DNA of 64,000 nt. It comes from Nitrobacter sp963807355 (GTDB lineage: Bacteria > Pseudomonadota > Alphaproteobacteria > Rhizobiales > Xanthobacteraceae). The position numbers were made by a program, and so were the translations under genes. Positions 55,223 through 64,000 of the stretch are shown here, one piece after another. The stretch is taken from positions 1 through 64,000 of the forward strand of contig CAWEBX010000029.1 of the NCBI GenBank assembly GCA_963807355.1, in the 5' to 3' direction. Position 1 is the stretch's first letter. Every line of letters begins with the position of its first letter. The notes beneath the pieces were generated by a model. It ran no database searches and had not been told where the DNA came from. It saw nothing but the letters and a program-made list of their open reading frames with translations.

Positions 55223-55867
55223 CTACTCGGCTGCGGCCATGCGGCCGATGCGCAATTCGGCCGCCGCCTGCCGGATCACAACTGCCGCGCCCTGCAACGC
55301 CAGCCCGGCCATGATCGAGGCCACGACAACGTCAGGCCAGCCAGTACCCGTTCCGAACACACCCAAGGCGGCCAGTAGCACGGACAGATTCCCCACCACG
55401 TCATTTCGGGTACAAATCCAGGCTGAGCGCATATTGGCGTCACCAGCCCTGTAAGCCCACAGAAGCCCGAACGACGCCGTATTAGCTGCAAGCGCCGCGA
55501 AGCCGACCGTACCCATCGTGAACGCGCTGGGCAGCGTTCCGTGGGTCGCGTGCCAGATAACCGTTCCGACAACCCACAGCCCGAATACGCCCATGGTGAC
55601 GCCCTTGGCGAGCGCAGCCGTGGCCCGATAGCGAAGTGCCATGCCGACCACGAATAAGCTTACGCCGTAGTTTGCGGCGTCGCCTAGGAAGTCCAGCGCG
55701 TCGGCCTGAAGCGATGCCGAGCCAGCCGCAAGGCCTGCCGCGACCTCGACAACAAACATGGCCGCATTGATGATGAGCACAGCCCACAACACGCGCCTAT
55801 GGGCAGCATTCTGCTTTGGCGTGCTATTCAAATTCGGCGGCGGCGGCGCGCAACATTTATCGGCCAT
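55223..55867 (-). CDS. Compact CDF-type cation transporter (no C-terminal domain)
   Basis: 214 residues, six hydrophobic segments. N-terminal cytosolic start MADKCCAPPPP has adjacent Cys residues. Metal-site regions are SLQADALDFLGDAANYG in the second helix and ICTRNDVVGNLSVLLAALG in the fifth, with the D-D of the CDF site. Ordinary CDF proteins are about 300 residues with a cytoplasmic domain that is absent here. It likely exports a divalent metal. It is convergent with the MBL gene; upstream on the right lies A/T-rich promoter-like DNA. Confidence 0.85.
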   Translation of the reverse strand: MADKCCAPPPPNLNSTPKQNAAHRRVLWAVLIINAAMFVVEVAAGLAAGSASLQADALDFLGDAANYGVSLFVVGMALRYRATAALAKGVTMGVFGLWVVGTVIWHATHGTLPSAFTMGTVGFAALAANTASFGLLWAYRAGDANMRSAWICTRNDVVGNLSVLLAALGVFGTGTGWPDVVVASIMAGLALQGAAVVIRQAAAELRIGRMAAAE

Positions 55868-56348
55868 CTATTTGTCTTCCTTGCGCCTTCACCACGGCCA
55901 TGAACGCCTTCTTTGTCAAGCTAAGTATCGCCCGGGAATATTCCATAATATACCTTATGCGAATTATACAACGGGCGGCACACGTCCGCGTTTGGCAACG
56001 GGCCTTCCGGGCCGGCGGAACAGGTGGGCGTAAACGTGAGCCACGACGAATTTAGTCGAGGGAAAGCAGGTGTAGACCCAATGACCAGATCAGCCCAAGC
56101 ATCAGTGACAAATCAGGCTGCTCGCGGTAAGCGACCGTGTGTGCGATCCGGATGCGGGACCGCGCCATGCCGTATCGGTGCAGCGACATGCCGCAGGCTA
56201 ATCAGGCTTGCGAACTCCAAACCCTGCGTCAGACCCAGACCTTGGCCGCACGTGGGTTCGCGCCAACTTAAGCCGATGCCGAACCAGGTCATGGCTTATG
56301 GTTCAGCCGCCACTCAAACTCGCATCAAATCCGCAATCAGGTTGCGGT
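55868..56348. other. Intergenic region, no gene established
   Basis: A frame at 56,024-56,422 reads as Arg/Ser/Cys-rich without family resemblance and overlaps the end of the TetR gene, so I do not count it. An A/T-rich patch at 55,930-55,970 is the best candidate for the transporter promoter. Confidence 0.4.
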
Positions 56349-56996
56349 TTAATGAGTTGGTGAACTGTCACGGATCAGCGAGATCGCCATCAAGCGCGCT
56401 CGTTGAATCGCACCCGACTTAGGCCTAAACGCCGCAGTGACCAAACTGCCATCATAGAGGATGGAAAGTTGTTCAGCAATTTCCTTTGCTGGTTTGATCC
56501 CCGCGGAGGTAAGCATCCGTACGAACGTATCGCGCACGGCCACTTTGTGAGTCCGAACCCAGCGAGGCGCAGGCAAGTTTCGACCATGCTGCTCAATTGC
56601 AGCAACAACAAATACGCAACCTCGGAAGGTCGATTTCGACGCGGCTTCCAACAGCAAGTCGAATACATCGCTGATTTTTGATTCTAACGACGTATTCTGG
56701 ATTTCTATGCTCCTCAGCCGTTCGAGAGAGGCTTTATGACGCGATTTAAGACAGGCCTCTACGAGATCGTCTTTGCTTGGAAAGGCTGAATAGAATGAGG
56801 CTTTTGCGACACCAGCCTGATCAATCAGCTTATTGATTCCCGTTTCGTGAATTCCTTCACTAAAGAAAAGATCGTTAGCCGTCGCGAGAACGCGCTCTCT
56901 AACACCAAGGGTTCGACGCTTTGATCTGTCGAAATGCGATCTGCCGCGGATCGCGCGAGGTGAGAGTTCTGCTTTCTTACTATATCTTGTTCCCAT
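56349..56996 (-). CDS. TetR-family transcriptional regulator
   Basis: 215 residues from ATG 56996. N-terminal HTH: RERVLATANDLFFSEGIHET followed by GINKLIDQAGVAKASFYSAF and the conserved FPSKDDLVEACL. The C-terminal ligand domain carries ESKISDVFDLLLEAASKSTF. It is divergent from the AhpD-like gene, and a perfect ACAGAC-TT-GTCTGT palindrome sits at that gene's promoter, so it most likely represses that gene. The ligand is unknown. Confidence 0.88.
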   Translation of the reverse strand: MGTRYSKKAELSPRAIRGRSHFDRSKRRTLGVRERVLATANDLFFSEGIHETGINKLIDQAGVAKASFYSAFPSKDDLVEACLKSRHKASLERLRSIEIQNTSLESKISDVFDLLLEAASKSTFRGCVFVVAAIEQHGRNLPAPRWVRTHKVAVRDTFVRMLTSAGIKPAKEIAEQLSILYDGSLVTAAFRPKSGAIQRARLMAISLIRDSSPTH

Positions 56997-57220
56997 CCGT
57001 TTATTATCGCTCCGTAAAAAGGCGCCAAAGACGAGACCTCCGCTCAAACTCCAGCGAAACTCGTCAATCGTCGTCGGACAATCGCGCGCTATGATCTGTG
57101 CCCGACAGATTCAACGGTGGCGCATACATTGCAAGTCATTGCTGCGCCCGGCCAATACTCCTCTTCTGTGTGTCAGGCGTCCACCACCTTGTGGCCGCTG
57201 AATCACGCGCAGAAACGCGG

Positions 57221-57264
57221 TTGACAGTAGCCGACGATTCGTTAGCATGAACAGACTTGTCTGT
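57221..57264 (+). promoter_or_regulatory. Promoter with TetR-type operator before the AhpD-like gene
   Basis: TTGACA at 57221-57226, a 16-base spacer, and TAGCAT at 57243-57248 make a good -35/-10 pair. Immediately downstream, ACAGAC (57251-57256), TT, GTCTGT (57259-57264) is a perfect inverted repeat across the expected start of transcription, an ideal repressor position. The adjoining divergent TetR gene is the likely repressor. Confidence 0.7.
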
Positions 57265-57317
57265 CTAACTTGAAGACATTCGCACCTGAGGAAACGAGGA
57301 GCGTGAGGAGAACGAAC

Positions 57318-57358
57318 CTGTAAGGAGGTCTCCGTTGCCCTCGGAGAGCAGCATCAAA
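57318..57358 (+). other. Possible short leader ORF with strong SD
   Basis: AAGGAGGT is followed by TTG opening MPSESSIKH and stop. It lies about 20 bases before the ATG of the AhpD-like gene. Could be a leader peptide or chance. Confidence 0.25.
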
Positions 57359-57381
57359 CACTAACGAACGGGAGATAGCGT

Positions 57382-57726
57382 ATGCTTGATTGGACTAATG
57401 TCAGGAGCAAGTTGTCGTCACGTGTCGGTGAACTACGCAAACTTTCGCCTGACACCGTGGATGCCTATCGAATGGCCGGTGGCGCGGGTGCCAAGACCGG
57501 ACATCTTGATGAAAAAACGCGCGAACTCATTTCGCTTGCTGTCGCGGTAACGACGCGCTGTGACGGCTGCATCGCCGTTCACTCTGCGAAGGCGGTAAAA
57601 GAAGGCGCAACGCGCGAGGAGATCGCCGAGGCGCTCGGTGTTGCTGTCGCGATGAACACCGGAGCCGCCGTCGTCTTTTCCGCAAGAGTTCTCGACGCAT
57701 TGGATTCGGTTGAAGGCGCGCGATAA
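57382..57726 (+). CDS. Carboxymuconolactone decarboxylase / AhpD-like protein
   Basis: 114 residues. The AhpD/CMD fold with a redox CxxC-type signature TRCDGCIAVHSAKAVKEGAT, where the Cys pair and His are conserved. Preceded by DEKTRELISLAVAVTTRCDG. Members are alkylhydroperoxidase partners or decarboxylases; with only the CDGC motif and 114 residues the role is likely peroxide-related. Under the TetR-type operator. Confidence 0.85.
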   Translation: MLDWTNVRSKLSSRVGELRKLSPDTVDAYRMAGGAGAKTGHLDEKTRELISLAVAVTTRCDGCIAVHSAKAVKEGATREEIAEALGVAVAMNTGAAVVFSARVLDALDSVEGAR

Positions 57727-57876
57727 GTCGCGCTCTCAATTGGTCTCGCGCCGTGCGCGAATGCAACTCTTCCGGCTCGGAGCTGATCGAAAGCAACTTC
57801 GAGTCGGGTTGGTTTTGACAGGTGGGTCGATCGCCGTTTTTATGCCAACCGTTTCAGTTCGGCACCGCGGCTGTAG

Positions 57877-58593
57877 TTAAACGGAGCGCGCCACGTATTC
57901 GCGCCAACCTTTTGCGCGCAACCCGCAGGCCGGGCAATCGCCGCAGCCATAGCCCCACTCGTGCCGCGCACCGCGCTCGCCAAAATAGCAGGTATGTGAG
58001 TGTTCGCGAATGAGATCGACTAATCCAGCCCCGCCGAGTTCATACGCGAGCGTCCAGGTCGCGGCCTTAGCGAGCCGCATCAGCGGCGTATGTAGCTCGA
58101 ACTGTCTGGTCATTCCAAGATTGAGAGCGATCTGCAGGGCTCTGATAGTTTCATCTCGACAATCGGGATAGCCGGAATAATCGGTCTCGCACATGCCACC
58201 GACGATATCTGTCACGCCGCGCCTATAGGCCAGTGCCGCGGCGAAGGTCAGAAACACCAGATTACGCCCCGGCACGAACGTGTTTGGCAATCCGCCCTCG
58301 CCCATTTCGATCGCGACGTTCCGGGTCAACGCCGTGTCGGAAATCTCCGCCAGCGTCGGGATGGCAAGCGTATGACTCTCGCCGAGTTTATCCGCCCAAT
58401 CCGGCCGCAGCGATTTCAGCCCCGCGAGCAAGGCGTCGCGGCAATCAAGTTCGATGGCGTGGCGCTGGCCGTAGTCGAACCCCAGCGTTTCGACGCGCGC
58501 GAAACGTTGAAGCGCCCAGGCAAGGCACGTGGCGGAGTCCTGTCCTCCGGAAAACAGAACCAGTGCGGTTCGAGAGGCTGGTTCGTCGATCAT
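57877..58593 (-). CDS. queC: 7-cyano-7-deazaguanine synthase
   Basis: 238 residues. N-type PP-ATPase motif ALVLFSGGQDSATCLAWAL, FGFDYGQRH-like TLGFDYGQRHAIEL, FVPGRNLVFL, DYSGYPDCRDE, and the C-terminal zinc site CGDCPACGLRAKGW. It makes preQ0 for queuosine. The start at 58593 (MIDEPASRTAL) was chosen, twelve residues inside the ORF, because it fits the family start. No preQ1-like riboswitch was seen. Confidence 0.93.
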   Translation of the reverse strand: MIDEPASRTALVLFSGGQDSATCLAWALQRFARVETLGFDYGQRHAIELDCRDALLAGLKSLRPDWADKLGESHTLAIPTLAEISDTALTRNVAIEMGEGGLPNTFVPGRNLVFLTFAAALAYRRGVTDIVGGMCETDYSGYPDCRDETIRALQIALNLGMTRQFELHTPLMRLAKAATWTLAYELGGAGLVDLIREHSHTCYFGERGARHEWGYGCGDCPACGLRAKGWREYVARSV

Positions 58594-58725
58594 AGCGATG
58601 CCAATAGCATCCCTCGGTACCCACGCCAATCGGCGGGGATTGCGCAGCGGGCGCCTGCTTTTTGCTGGGATAAGGGTGCGGCTTCCGGCATAGAGAACGT
58701 GAATGTCCTTCGAACCGGTGAACCG

Positions 58726-59574
58726 ATGACCCCTTCCCGCAATATTTCACGCCTGATCGAAATCATGGAGCAATTGAGAACGCCCGGCACCGGCTGCCCG
58801 TGGGATCTTGAGCAGACGTTTGCGAGCATTGCGCCCTACACGGTCGAAGAATCCTACGAGGTAGCGGACGCGATCGTGCGCAACGATCTGATCGATCTCT
58901 GCGATGAACTCGGCGACCTGCTGCTGCAAGTGGTTTTTCACGCGCGCATGGCCGAAGAGCAGGACGCCTTTTCATTCGGGGATGTGGTCGAAGCGATTAC
59001 GCGCAAAATGATCCGACGGCACCCGCATGTATTTCCCGACGGCTTAGGATACATTGCGTCATCGGACGTGAAAGGAACGTGGGAACGCATCAAGGCGGAG
59101 GAAAAAGCCGAACGTGCTGCACGTAAGCCGATGAAGGAAGCGCCGGCCTCAAGCCTGCTCACGGGCATCAAGGCCGGACAGCCTGCGTTGGCGCGCGCAA
59201 TAGCCCTGCAGCAAAAGGCCTCGACCGTTGGGTTCGACTGGAACGATCCCCGTGCCGTGCTCGACAAGATCCGCGAGGAAGCCGACGAGATCGAAGCGGC
59301 GTTGGACCATGGCGACAAGTCCGATATCGCATCTGAAACCGGCGATCTCATGTTCGCACTGGTCAACCTCGCACGTCATGTCGATGCCGATCCTGAAATG
59401 GCGCTGCGTGGAGCCAATGCGAAATTCGAGCGGAGGTTCGCTTATATCGAACAGGCGCTTGTTGCGAGAAATCGTTCTCTTGAGGAAGCGACGCTCAAGG
59501 AAATGGACGCGCTTTGGAATGAGGCGAAAGAGCGTGAGAAAGAGGGTTCTTTCCGGACTCCTACATCGTCCTGA
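58726..59574 (+). CDS. mazG: Nucleoside triphosphate pyrophosphohydrolase
   Basis: 282 residues with two MazG domains. First: ISRLIEIMEQLRTPGTGCPW, EESYEVADAI with DLIDLCDELGDLLLQVVFHA; second: KIREEADEIEAALDHGDKSD and SETGDLMFALVNLARH. Hydrolyses NTPs, including (p)ppGpp-related or damaged nucleotides. Divergent to queC; the start ATG 58726 was preferred since codons upstream are shadow sequence. Confidence 0.92.
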   Translation: MTPSRNISRLIEIMEQLRTPGTGCPWDLEQTFASIAPYTVEESYEVADAIVRNDLIDLCDELGDLLLQVVFHARMAEEQDAFSFGDVVEAITRKMIRRHPHVFPDGLGYIASSDVKGTWERIKAEEKAERAARKPMKEAPASSLLTGIKAGQPALARAIALQQKASTVGFDWNDPRAVLDKIREEADEIEAALDHGDKSDIASETGDLMFALVNLARHVDADPEMALRGANAKFERRFAYIEQALVARNRSLEEATLKEMDALWNEAKEREKEGSFRTPTSS

Positions 59575-59646
59575 GACCCTCGCCGCTTGCGTTTTTCCCC
59601 GCACCGCCCCACGCCTCAGCAGAAGGCATCGGTCGCGGGACTGCCC

Positions 59647-61084
59647 TTACACACCGGTTTGACTAATGAACTTGGTGATAAGATAGGCCTCCATCGCCTC
59701 GGTTCCACCTTCCGAGCCGTAGCCGGAATCCTTGACGCCTCCGAAGGGATTTTCCGGCAGAGCCAGAGCGACGTTGTTAATTCCGACCATGCCGCTCTCA
59801 ATTGCAGCGCCAATGGCGGTTGCTGTCTTGGTCGAACTGGTGAACGCATAGGACGCGAGGCCATATGGCAGCCGGTTCGCTTCCTGAGCGGCCTCGTCGA
59901 AACTCGAGAACGACGAAATCAGCGCCAGCGGGCCGAACGGCTCCTCGTTCATGGCGCGGGCGTCCTGCGGCACATCAGTGATCACAGTCGGCTCAAAAAA
60001 ATAACCCTTGTTGCCGACACGATGACCGCCTGCCGCAAGCTTGCCGCCCTTCCCGACCGCGTCTTGAACAAAGCCTTCCACCGCGGAAACGCGGCGCGAA
60101 TTGGCGAGCGATCCCATGCTTGATTCAGGGTCAAGCCCGTTGCCGACCTTGATCGCTTTGGCAGCTTCCGTGAACTTGCCGACAAAATCCTTATAGACCT
60201 TGTCCTGCACGAGAAGGCGCGTCGGCGCGATGCAGACCTGGCCTGCATTACGGAATTTGGCGCCCGAGATGATCTTAACGGCGCTTGTAATGTCGGCGTC
60301 GTCGAACACGATGGCCGGCGCATGACCGCCGAGTTCCATGGTCGCGCGCTTCATATGAAGTCCGGCGAGCGCTGCGAGCTGCTTGCCTACTGCCGTCGAG
60401 CCTGTGAAAGATATTTTCCTGATGATCGGATGCGGGATCAGATACTCGGAGATTTCGGCAGGCACGCCGAATACGAGATTGATCACTCCATCGGGCACCC
60501 CCGCATCCACGAACGCGCGGAGCAGCTCGGCGGGAGACGCCGGCGTTTCCTCAGGCGCCTTGACGATGATCGAGCAGCCGGCGGAAAGCGCAGCCGACAA
60601 CTTGCGGCAGACCTGATAGATCGGAAAATTCCATGGTGTGAAAGCCGCCACAGGACCAACCGGTTCCTTGATCGCAATCTGATAGATACCCGGCCCGCGC
60701 GCCGGAATGATGCGGCCATACGTCCGTCGAGAACTCTTCTGCAAACCATTCGATGACGTCGGCCGCAACCAGCGTCTCGATTCTGGCTTCAGCGAGAATT
60801 TTGCCGTGCTCCATGGTCATCAGCGTTGCGATGCTGTCGACCCGCTCCCGCATCAAGGCTGCCGCCTTACGCATGATCTTGGCGCGCTCGAACGGTGCGA
60901 CCGCTCGCCAGATCTTAAATCCCTTGTCGGCAGCGGCGAGCGCCTCGTCGAGGTCGGCACGGTTGGCATGAGCGACCGTTCCGATCTGCTCTTCGGTAGC
61001 GGGGTTGAAAACGGCGATAGTCTTGCCGGAGGCGCTGGGGCGCCACCTCCCGTCGATCAGCAGCGATGTGTTCTGATAGCTCAA
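59647..61084 (-). CDS. NAD(P)-dependent aldehyde dehydrogenase, succinate-semialdehyde type, one frameshift
   Basis: About 478 residues. Rossmann part: VAAFTPWNFPIYQVCRKLSA, SFTGSTAVGKQLAALAGLHM, catalytic Glu in MELGGHAPAIVFDDADI, catalytic Cys in RNAGQVCIAPTRLLV, and NEEPFGPLA. The N-terminal LLIDGRWRPSASGKTIAVFN is present. An inserted T near 60,731 separates EWFAEE from SRRTYGRIIPARGPG; 1438 minus one is 479 codons. GabD-like enzymes finish GABA breakdown; exact aldehyde unknown. Confidence 0.88.
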
Positions 61085-61221
61085 GGAGATCTCCTGCGGC
61101 TTTCGTGAAATTGGTGGAGCGGTCCTGCGCGGCCCTGCTTTGCGATAAGGAAACCGGTGCGCAGCTCATAGAGTCCAATTCAACTGCATTGAATCAAACT
61201 CTGCTTTATTCTCTTTCAACT

Positions 61222-61270
61222 GAGCATGATCTTGTCCGAGAACCGGTTTCCACTTTTCGGGATCATGCTC
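61222..61270. repeat. Hairpin repeat 'GAGCATGATC ... GATCATGCTC' at hflX end
   Basis: GAGCATGATC at 61222-61231 and GATCATGCTC at 61261-61270 are perfect complements with an ACCGG-containing loop. The right arm overlaps the hflX stop codon (61270-61272), so it may end the transcript. This phrase is a dispersed repeat in Bradyrhizobiaceae. Confidence 0.65.
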
Positions 61271-62649
61271 TAAAGCGGGCGTGGTACCGCGCCATATTGG
61301 TTGACGAGTATGTCTCGTTTTGTCTCATCGACCCTGACGGTCATATCGTAATGGCCGTCGCGCAGTTCCTTGGCGAGCACTTCGGAGTTTCGATGCAGCC
61401 AACTGATCGCCGCGCCATTCGAGGCATCGACCGAAAGGTCCAGCGTGGTTCGGGTTGCCGCAAGTTGATCCTCGATCGCCGCGAGCAGCGGCTCGACCCC
61501 CTCGCCAGTTTCGGCAGAGACGAGAAAACAGGGCACATCCGTCGAGCGCCGTGCAGCTATGTTTTCCAGATTTTTGCGCTGATCCGCATCGAAGCGATCG
61601 ATCTTGTTCCAGACCTCGAGAACGCGCGTCGTTCCTCCGGGGTTGATGCCAAGTTGATGCAGCACCGTTTCGACGTCGTGCTGCTGCGCCCCCGTATCCT
61701 CGTGCGAAATGTCACGAACATGAAGGAGAATGTCGGCCTCTATCACCTCCTCCAGCGTCGCGCGAAACGCAGCGACGAGCTGAGTTGGCAAATTGGAAAT
61801 GAATCCAACGGTGTCCGATAGCATAGCCTTTGCACCGTGAGGTAACACAAGCGAGCGCAGCGTGGGATCGAGCGTCGCGAACAGCATGTCCGCTGCCTGA
61901 ACATCGGCGCGCGTCAATCGATTGAACAGCGTCGATTTGCCGGCATTTGTATACCCGACGAGCGCGACCACACGATATGGCACGCGTTGCCGTCCGGCGC
62001 GATGCAGCCTTCGCGTCGCCTGTACCTTTTTGAGTTCGTTTTCCAGTCGCGTGATGCGATCGCCGATCAGGCGACGGTCGGCCTCGATCTGGGTTTCGCC
62101 GGGTCCACCCATGAAGCCGAAGCCACCACGCTGCCGTTCAAGATGGGTCCAGGAGCGCACCAGACGGCTACGCTGATAGTTGAGATGGGCGAGCTCAACC
62201 TGAAGCGCCCCCTCTTTTGTCTTGGCGCGGCGCCCGAAGATTTCGAGAATCAAGCCCGTCCGATCCAAAACCTTTGTGCCCCAGGCCTTTTCCAGATTGC
62301 GCTGTTGAATGGGTGACAACGCACAATCCATCACTACGAGACTCGCTTCATCGGCGACGATCAAGCCTTTCAACTCTTCGACCTTGCCCTTGCCGAGATA
62401 TGTGGCAGGCCTGATCTGGTTGACCGGAGCGACTATCGCCTGAACCACATGGAGGTCGATCGCCCTCGCGAGGCCGGCGGCTTCATCCAGCCGCGCGTCG
62501 GTATTGCGCAGGGTGCGTCCTGTCCGGGGCGTCTCGGCATCGCCGCCCCGCGCCCGCACATAGGGACCGATGACGATCGCTCGTCCGGTCGGCTTGTTCT
62601 GCATCGACCCCGATGGGTCGATGCTCCCCTCTAATTGTCGGGTTTCCAA
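61270..62649 (-). CDS. hflX: Ribosome-associated GTPase HflX
   Basis: 459 residues. N-terminal HflX domain (LARAIDLHVVQAIVAPVNQ, ATYLGKGKVEELKGLI) and a G domain with VALVGYTNAGKSTLFNRLTR, DTVGFISNLPTQLVAAFRAT and VWNKIDRF. It splits stalled ribosomes under stress. It is next to hfq, with the hfq stop 24 bases before its start; Met16 could also be the start. Confidence 0.92.
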   Translation of the reverse strand: METRQLEGSIDPSGSMQNKPTGRAIVIGPYVRARGGDAETPRTGRTLRNTDARLDEAAGLARAIDLHVVQAIVAPVNQIRPATYLGKGKVEELKGLIVADEASLVVMDCALSPIQQRNLEKAWGTKVLDRTGLILEIFGRRAKTKEGALQVELAHLNYQRSRLVRSWTHLERQRGGFGFMGGPGETQIEADRRLIGDRITRLENELKKVQATRRLHRAGRQRVPYRVVALVGYTNAGKSTLFNRLTRADVQAADMLFATLDPTLRSLVLPHGAKAMLSDTVGFISNLPTQLVAAFRATLEEVIEADILLHVRDISHEDTGAQQHDVETVLHQLGINPGGTTRVLEVWNKIDRFDADQRKNLENIAARRSTDVPCFLVSAETGEGVEPLLAAIEDQLAATRTTLDLSVDASNGAAISWLHRNSEVLAKELRDGHYDMTVRVDETKRDILVNQYGAVPRPL

Positions 62650-62672
62650 TCAGGAAACTTTCAAATACTTGC

Positions 62673-62921
62673 TCAAAGCGGAGCGTCCTCGCCACCCTCA
62701 AACAACTGAATCGGAGCACCCGGCATGATGGTCGAAATCGCGTGTTTATAGACCAGTTGCGAATGGCCATCGCGTCTAAGGAGCAGACAGAAATTATCGA
62801 ACCAAGTAACAATTCCCTGCAGTTTGACTCCGTTCACCAGAAAGATCGTCAGGGGCGTTTTCGTCTTGCGAACGTGGTTGAGGAAAGTGTCCTGTAGGTT
62901 TTGTGCGCGCTCTATCGCCAT
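62673..62921 (-). CDS. hfq: RNA chaperone Hfq
   Basis: 82 residues: MAIERAQNLQDTFLNHVRKT, Sm1 TIFLVNGVKLQGIVTWFDNF, Sm2 VYKHAISTIMP. Short C-terminal tail (GGEDAPL) as in Rhizobiales. Mediates sRNA-mRNA pairing. Order dat-hfq-hflX is the common one in alphaproteobacteria. Confidence 0.96.
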   Translation of the reverse strand: MAIERAQNLQDTFLNHVRKTKTPLTIFLVNGVKLQGIVTWFDNFCLLLRRDGHSQLVYKHAISTIMPGAPIQLFEGGEDAPL

Positions 62922-63098
62922 TTTTGTTATCCGCAGTTTAGCTTTGTTTTTTGAGCCGGAAACAACCCTCCCGGAGTCCCATGGCCGCCGGCTCCCTCTG
63001 AGTTCCTCCTCATGGATCCGGCACCTGGATTAGAGGGCAGAGCATGATGTTACGCAAGCCAGTTCGGGCCATAGGTTCGCCCGGATTTACAAAAACCA

Positions 63099-63956
63099 TC
63101 AGGAAAATGCTGAAAAGCGGTGGAATTCTTCCCGAAGCTGCCTTGTAATACCGCCCGGCTGACCATTTCCCACCACCTGACCGTCGATCGCGACGACGGG
63201 CATGACGATCTGAGAGGCCGAAGTTACAAAAGCCTCCGCCGCCTCGCGCGCTTCCGCAGGTGTGAACGGGCGTTCTTCCAGCCTGATCTGAAGAACCCCC
63301 ATGACTTCCACGAGCACGGCCCGCGTGATGCCTGCGAGAATGCCGCGGTCCACTGACCGGGTGATGGCGCGGCCGTCCTTCGTCACGATCCAGGCGTTGC
63401 TCGAGGCACCTTCGGTAATGAATCCATCGCTGTCGACATACCACGCCTCATAGGCCCCCTTCTCGCGAGCCTCCTGCTTTGCCAGCACATTAGGCAGCAG
63501 CGACACCGACTTGATATCCACCCGCGGCCAACGATTTTCCGCCAGCGTGATCACCTTGATGCCGGTAGCGGCGGTTTGCTGCTTTTTTTCGTAATCAAGC
63601 GCACGGGCTGTGACGACGACGCTCGGTTTCACAGAGCTTGGCGGAAATGCATGATCACGCCGAGCAACGCCACGGGTCACCTGCAGATACACTATCCCGA
63701 ACGTCACACGATTCCGCCGCACTACCTCTCGCATAATGATCGCGAGCGCCGTGATCGGCATCGGTTCGGCGATCTGCAACTCGCTCAGCGACCGCTGCAA
63801 GCGGGCCATGTGCCGGGGAAAATCAACCAGCCTCGCGCCACGTACTTCGCAGACCTCATAAACACCGTCGGCAAACTGATAGCCGCGATCCTCGACATTG
63901 ACGCAAGCATCGCGCAGATCGCGATATCGGCCGTTGACATAAGCAATTCGCGACAT
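63099..63956 (-). CDS. dat: D-amino-acid aminotransferase (class IV PLP)
   Basis: 285 residues. RIAYVNGRYRDLRDACVNVE, DRGYQFADGVYEV, catalytic Lys in RVDIKSVSLLPNVLAKQEA, TEGASSNAWIV and the C-terminal SASQIVMPVVAIDG. Converts alpha-keto acids and D-amino acids, probably for peptidoglycan D-amino acids. Intact; starts 22 bases after the ntrX stop. Confidence 0.88.
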   Translation of the reverse strand: MSRIAYVNGRYRDLRDACVNVEDRGYQFADGVYEVCEVRGARLVDFPRHMARLQRSLSELQIAEPMPITALAIIMREVVRRNRVTFGIVYLQVTRGVARRDHAFPPSSVKPSVVVTARALDYEKKQQTAATGIKVITLAENRWPRVDIKSVSLLPNVLAKQEAREKGAYEAWYVDSDGFITEGASSNAWIVTKDGRAITRSVDRGILAGITRAVLVEVMGVLQIRLEERPFTPAEAREAAEAFVTSASQIVMPVVAIDGQVVGNGQPGGITRQLREEFHRFSAFS

Positions 63957-63978
63957 GCGGCGAGTTCGCTTCAGGGTT

Positions 63979-64000
63979 CTAGTTGACGCCGAGCGCCTTG
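63979..64000 (-). CDS. ntrX: C-terminal codons of NtrX (window edge)
   Basis: Only KALGVN and the TAG are visible. The sequence matches the end of NtrX, the sigma-54 activator, and the ntrX-dat-hfq-hflX order in related genomes supports this. The rest lies outside the window. Confidence 0.6.

Noticed and set aside
56024..56422. Plus-strand 132-residue protein
   Set aside because: Low-complexity Arg/Ser/Cys composition with no family match and overlap with the TetR gene.
57727..57880. preQ1 riboswitch near queC
   Set aside because: The gene is read from the opposite end; the bases upstream of its start (58,594-58,725) show no preQ1-like pseudoknot pattern.

Overview
The window reads as a join of three blocks, not one continuous chromosome. 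Block A (1 to about 13,400) has very high G+C and a gene set typical of Acidobacteria: a duplicated MacB/FtsX-type permease, hybrid and NarL-type two-component systems, a PilZ protein, a large beta-helix exoprotein, a phospholipase-D lipoprotein, and an intergenic array of 'TGCTCCACAT' repeats. Block B (about 13,400 to 43,810) is Bradyrhizobium/Rhodopseudomonas-like alphaproteobacterial chromosome: rmuC, an AmpG-like MFS gene, recR-ybaB-dnaX, ffs, HIT, nudC, a PfkB kinase, an Lrp regulator, phosphomannomutase, hrpB, UDP-glucose dehydrogenase, an acyltransferase, polA, lysE, a GST, pyrE, glgP, a thioesterase and arginase. Several families of dispersed inverted repeats lie between these genes. 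Block C (about 43,811 to 64,000) is also alphaproteobacterial but looks less G+C-rich. It opens with a truncated IS630-type transposase fused to the 3' end of a D-Ala-D-Ala carboxypeptidase gene, then runs tmk-holB-metG, an inserted segment, tatD, an MBL hydrolase, a metal/regulator cassette, queC, mazG, an aldehyde dehydrogenase, hflX, hfq, dat and the last codons of ntrX. Taxonomy is inferred from protein resemblance and gene order only.

Single-base indels are frequent. In block B about ten genes are broken, and the breaks I could resolve by translation are almost all +1 insertions; removing them restores a full-length protein of expected size each time. Blocks A and C show the same thing at lower density. 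The likeliest explanation is uncorrected sequencing error, so I annotate these as single genes with noted frameshifts, not as pseudogenes. One case in block A makes a false 610-codon kinase-regulator fusion.

Functional themes. Block A: sensing (two kinases, one NarL regulator, PilZ) and cell-surface polysaccharide or lipid work. Block B: DNA replication and repair (rmuC, recR, dnaX, polA, SRP RNA), nucleotide and sugar metabolism (pyrE, nudC, pfkB, phosphomannomutase, ugd, glgP). Three TTAA-N7-TTAA boxes, resembling CtrA sites and spaced exactly 24 bp apart, precede rmuC. Block C: translation and replication (tmk, holB, metG, hfq, hflX), with an insertion between metG and tatD that carries a porin, a histidine-rich secreted peptide, a DUF1259 protein and a tRNA 3'-end remnant, followed by a CDF-type transporter and a TetR/AhpD-like pair with a clear palindromic operator.

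I found no CRISPR array, toxin-antitoxin pair, defence island or biosynthetic cluster. The observations I would look at first are the methionyl-tRNA synthetase with a long histone-H1-like N-terminal tail, the triple 24-bp CtrA-like array, the inserted segment next to tatD, the DNA polymerase I with an altered proofreading site, and the two block junctions.
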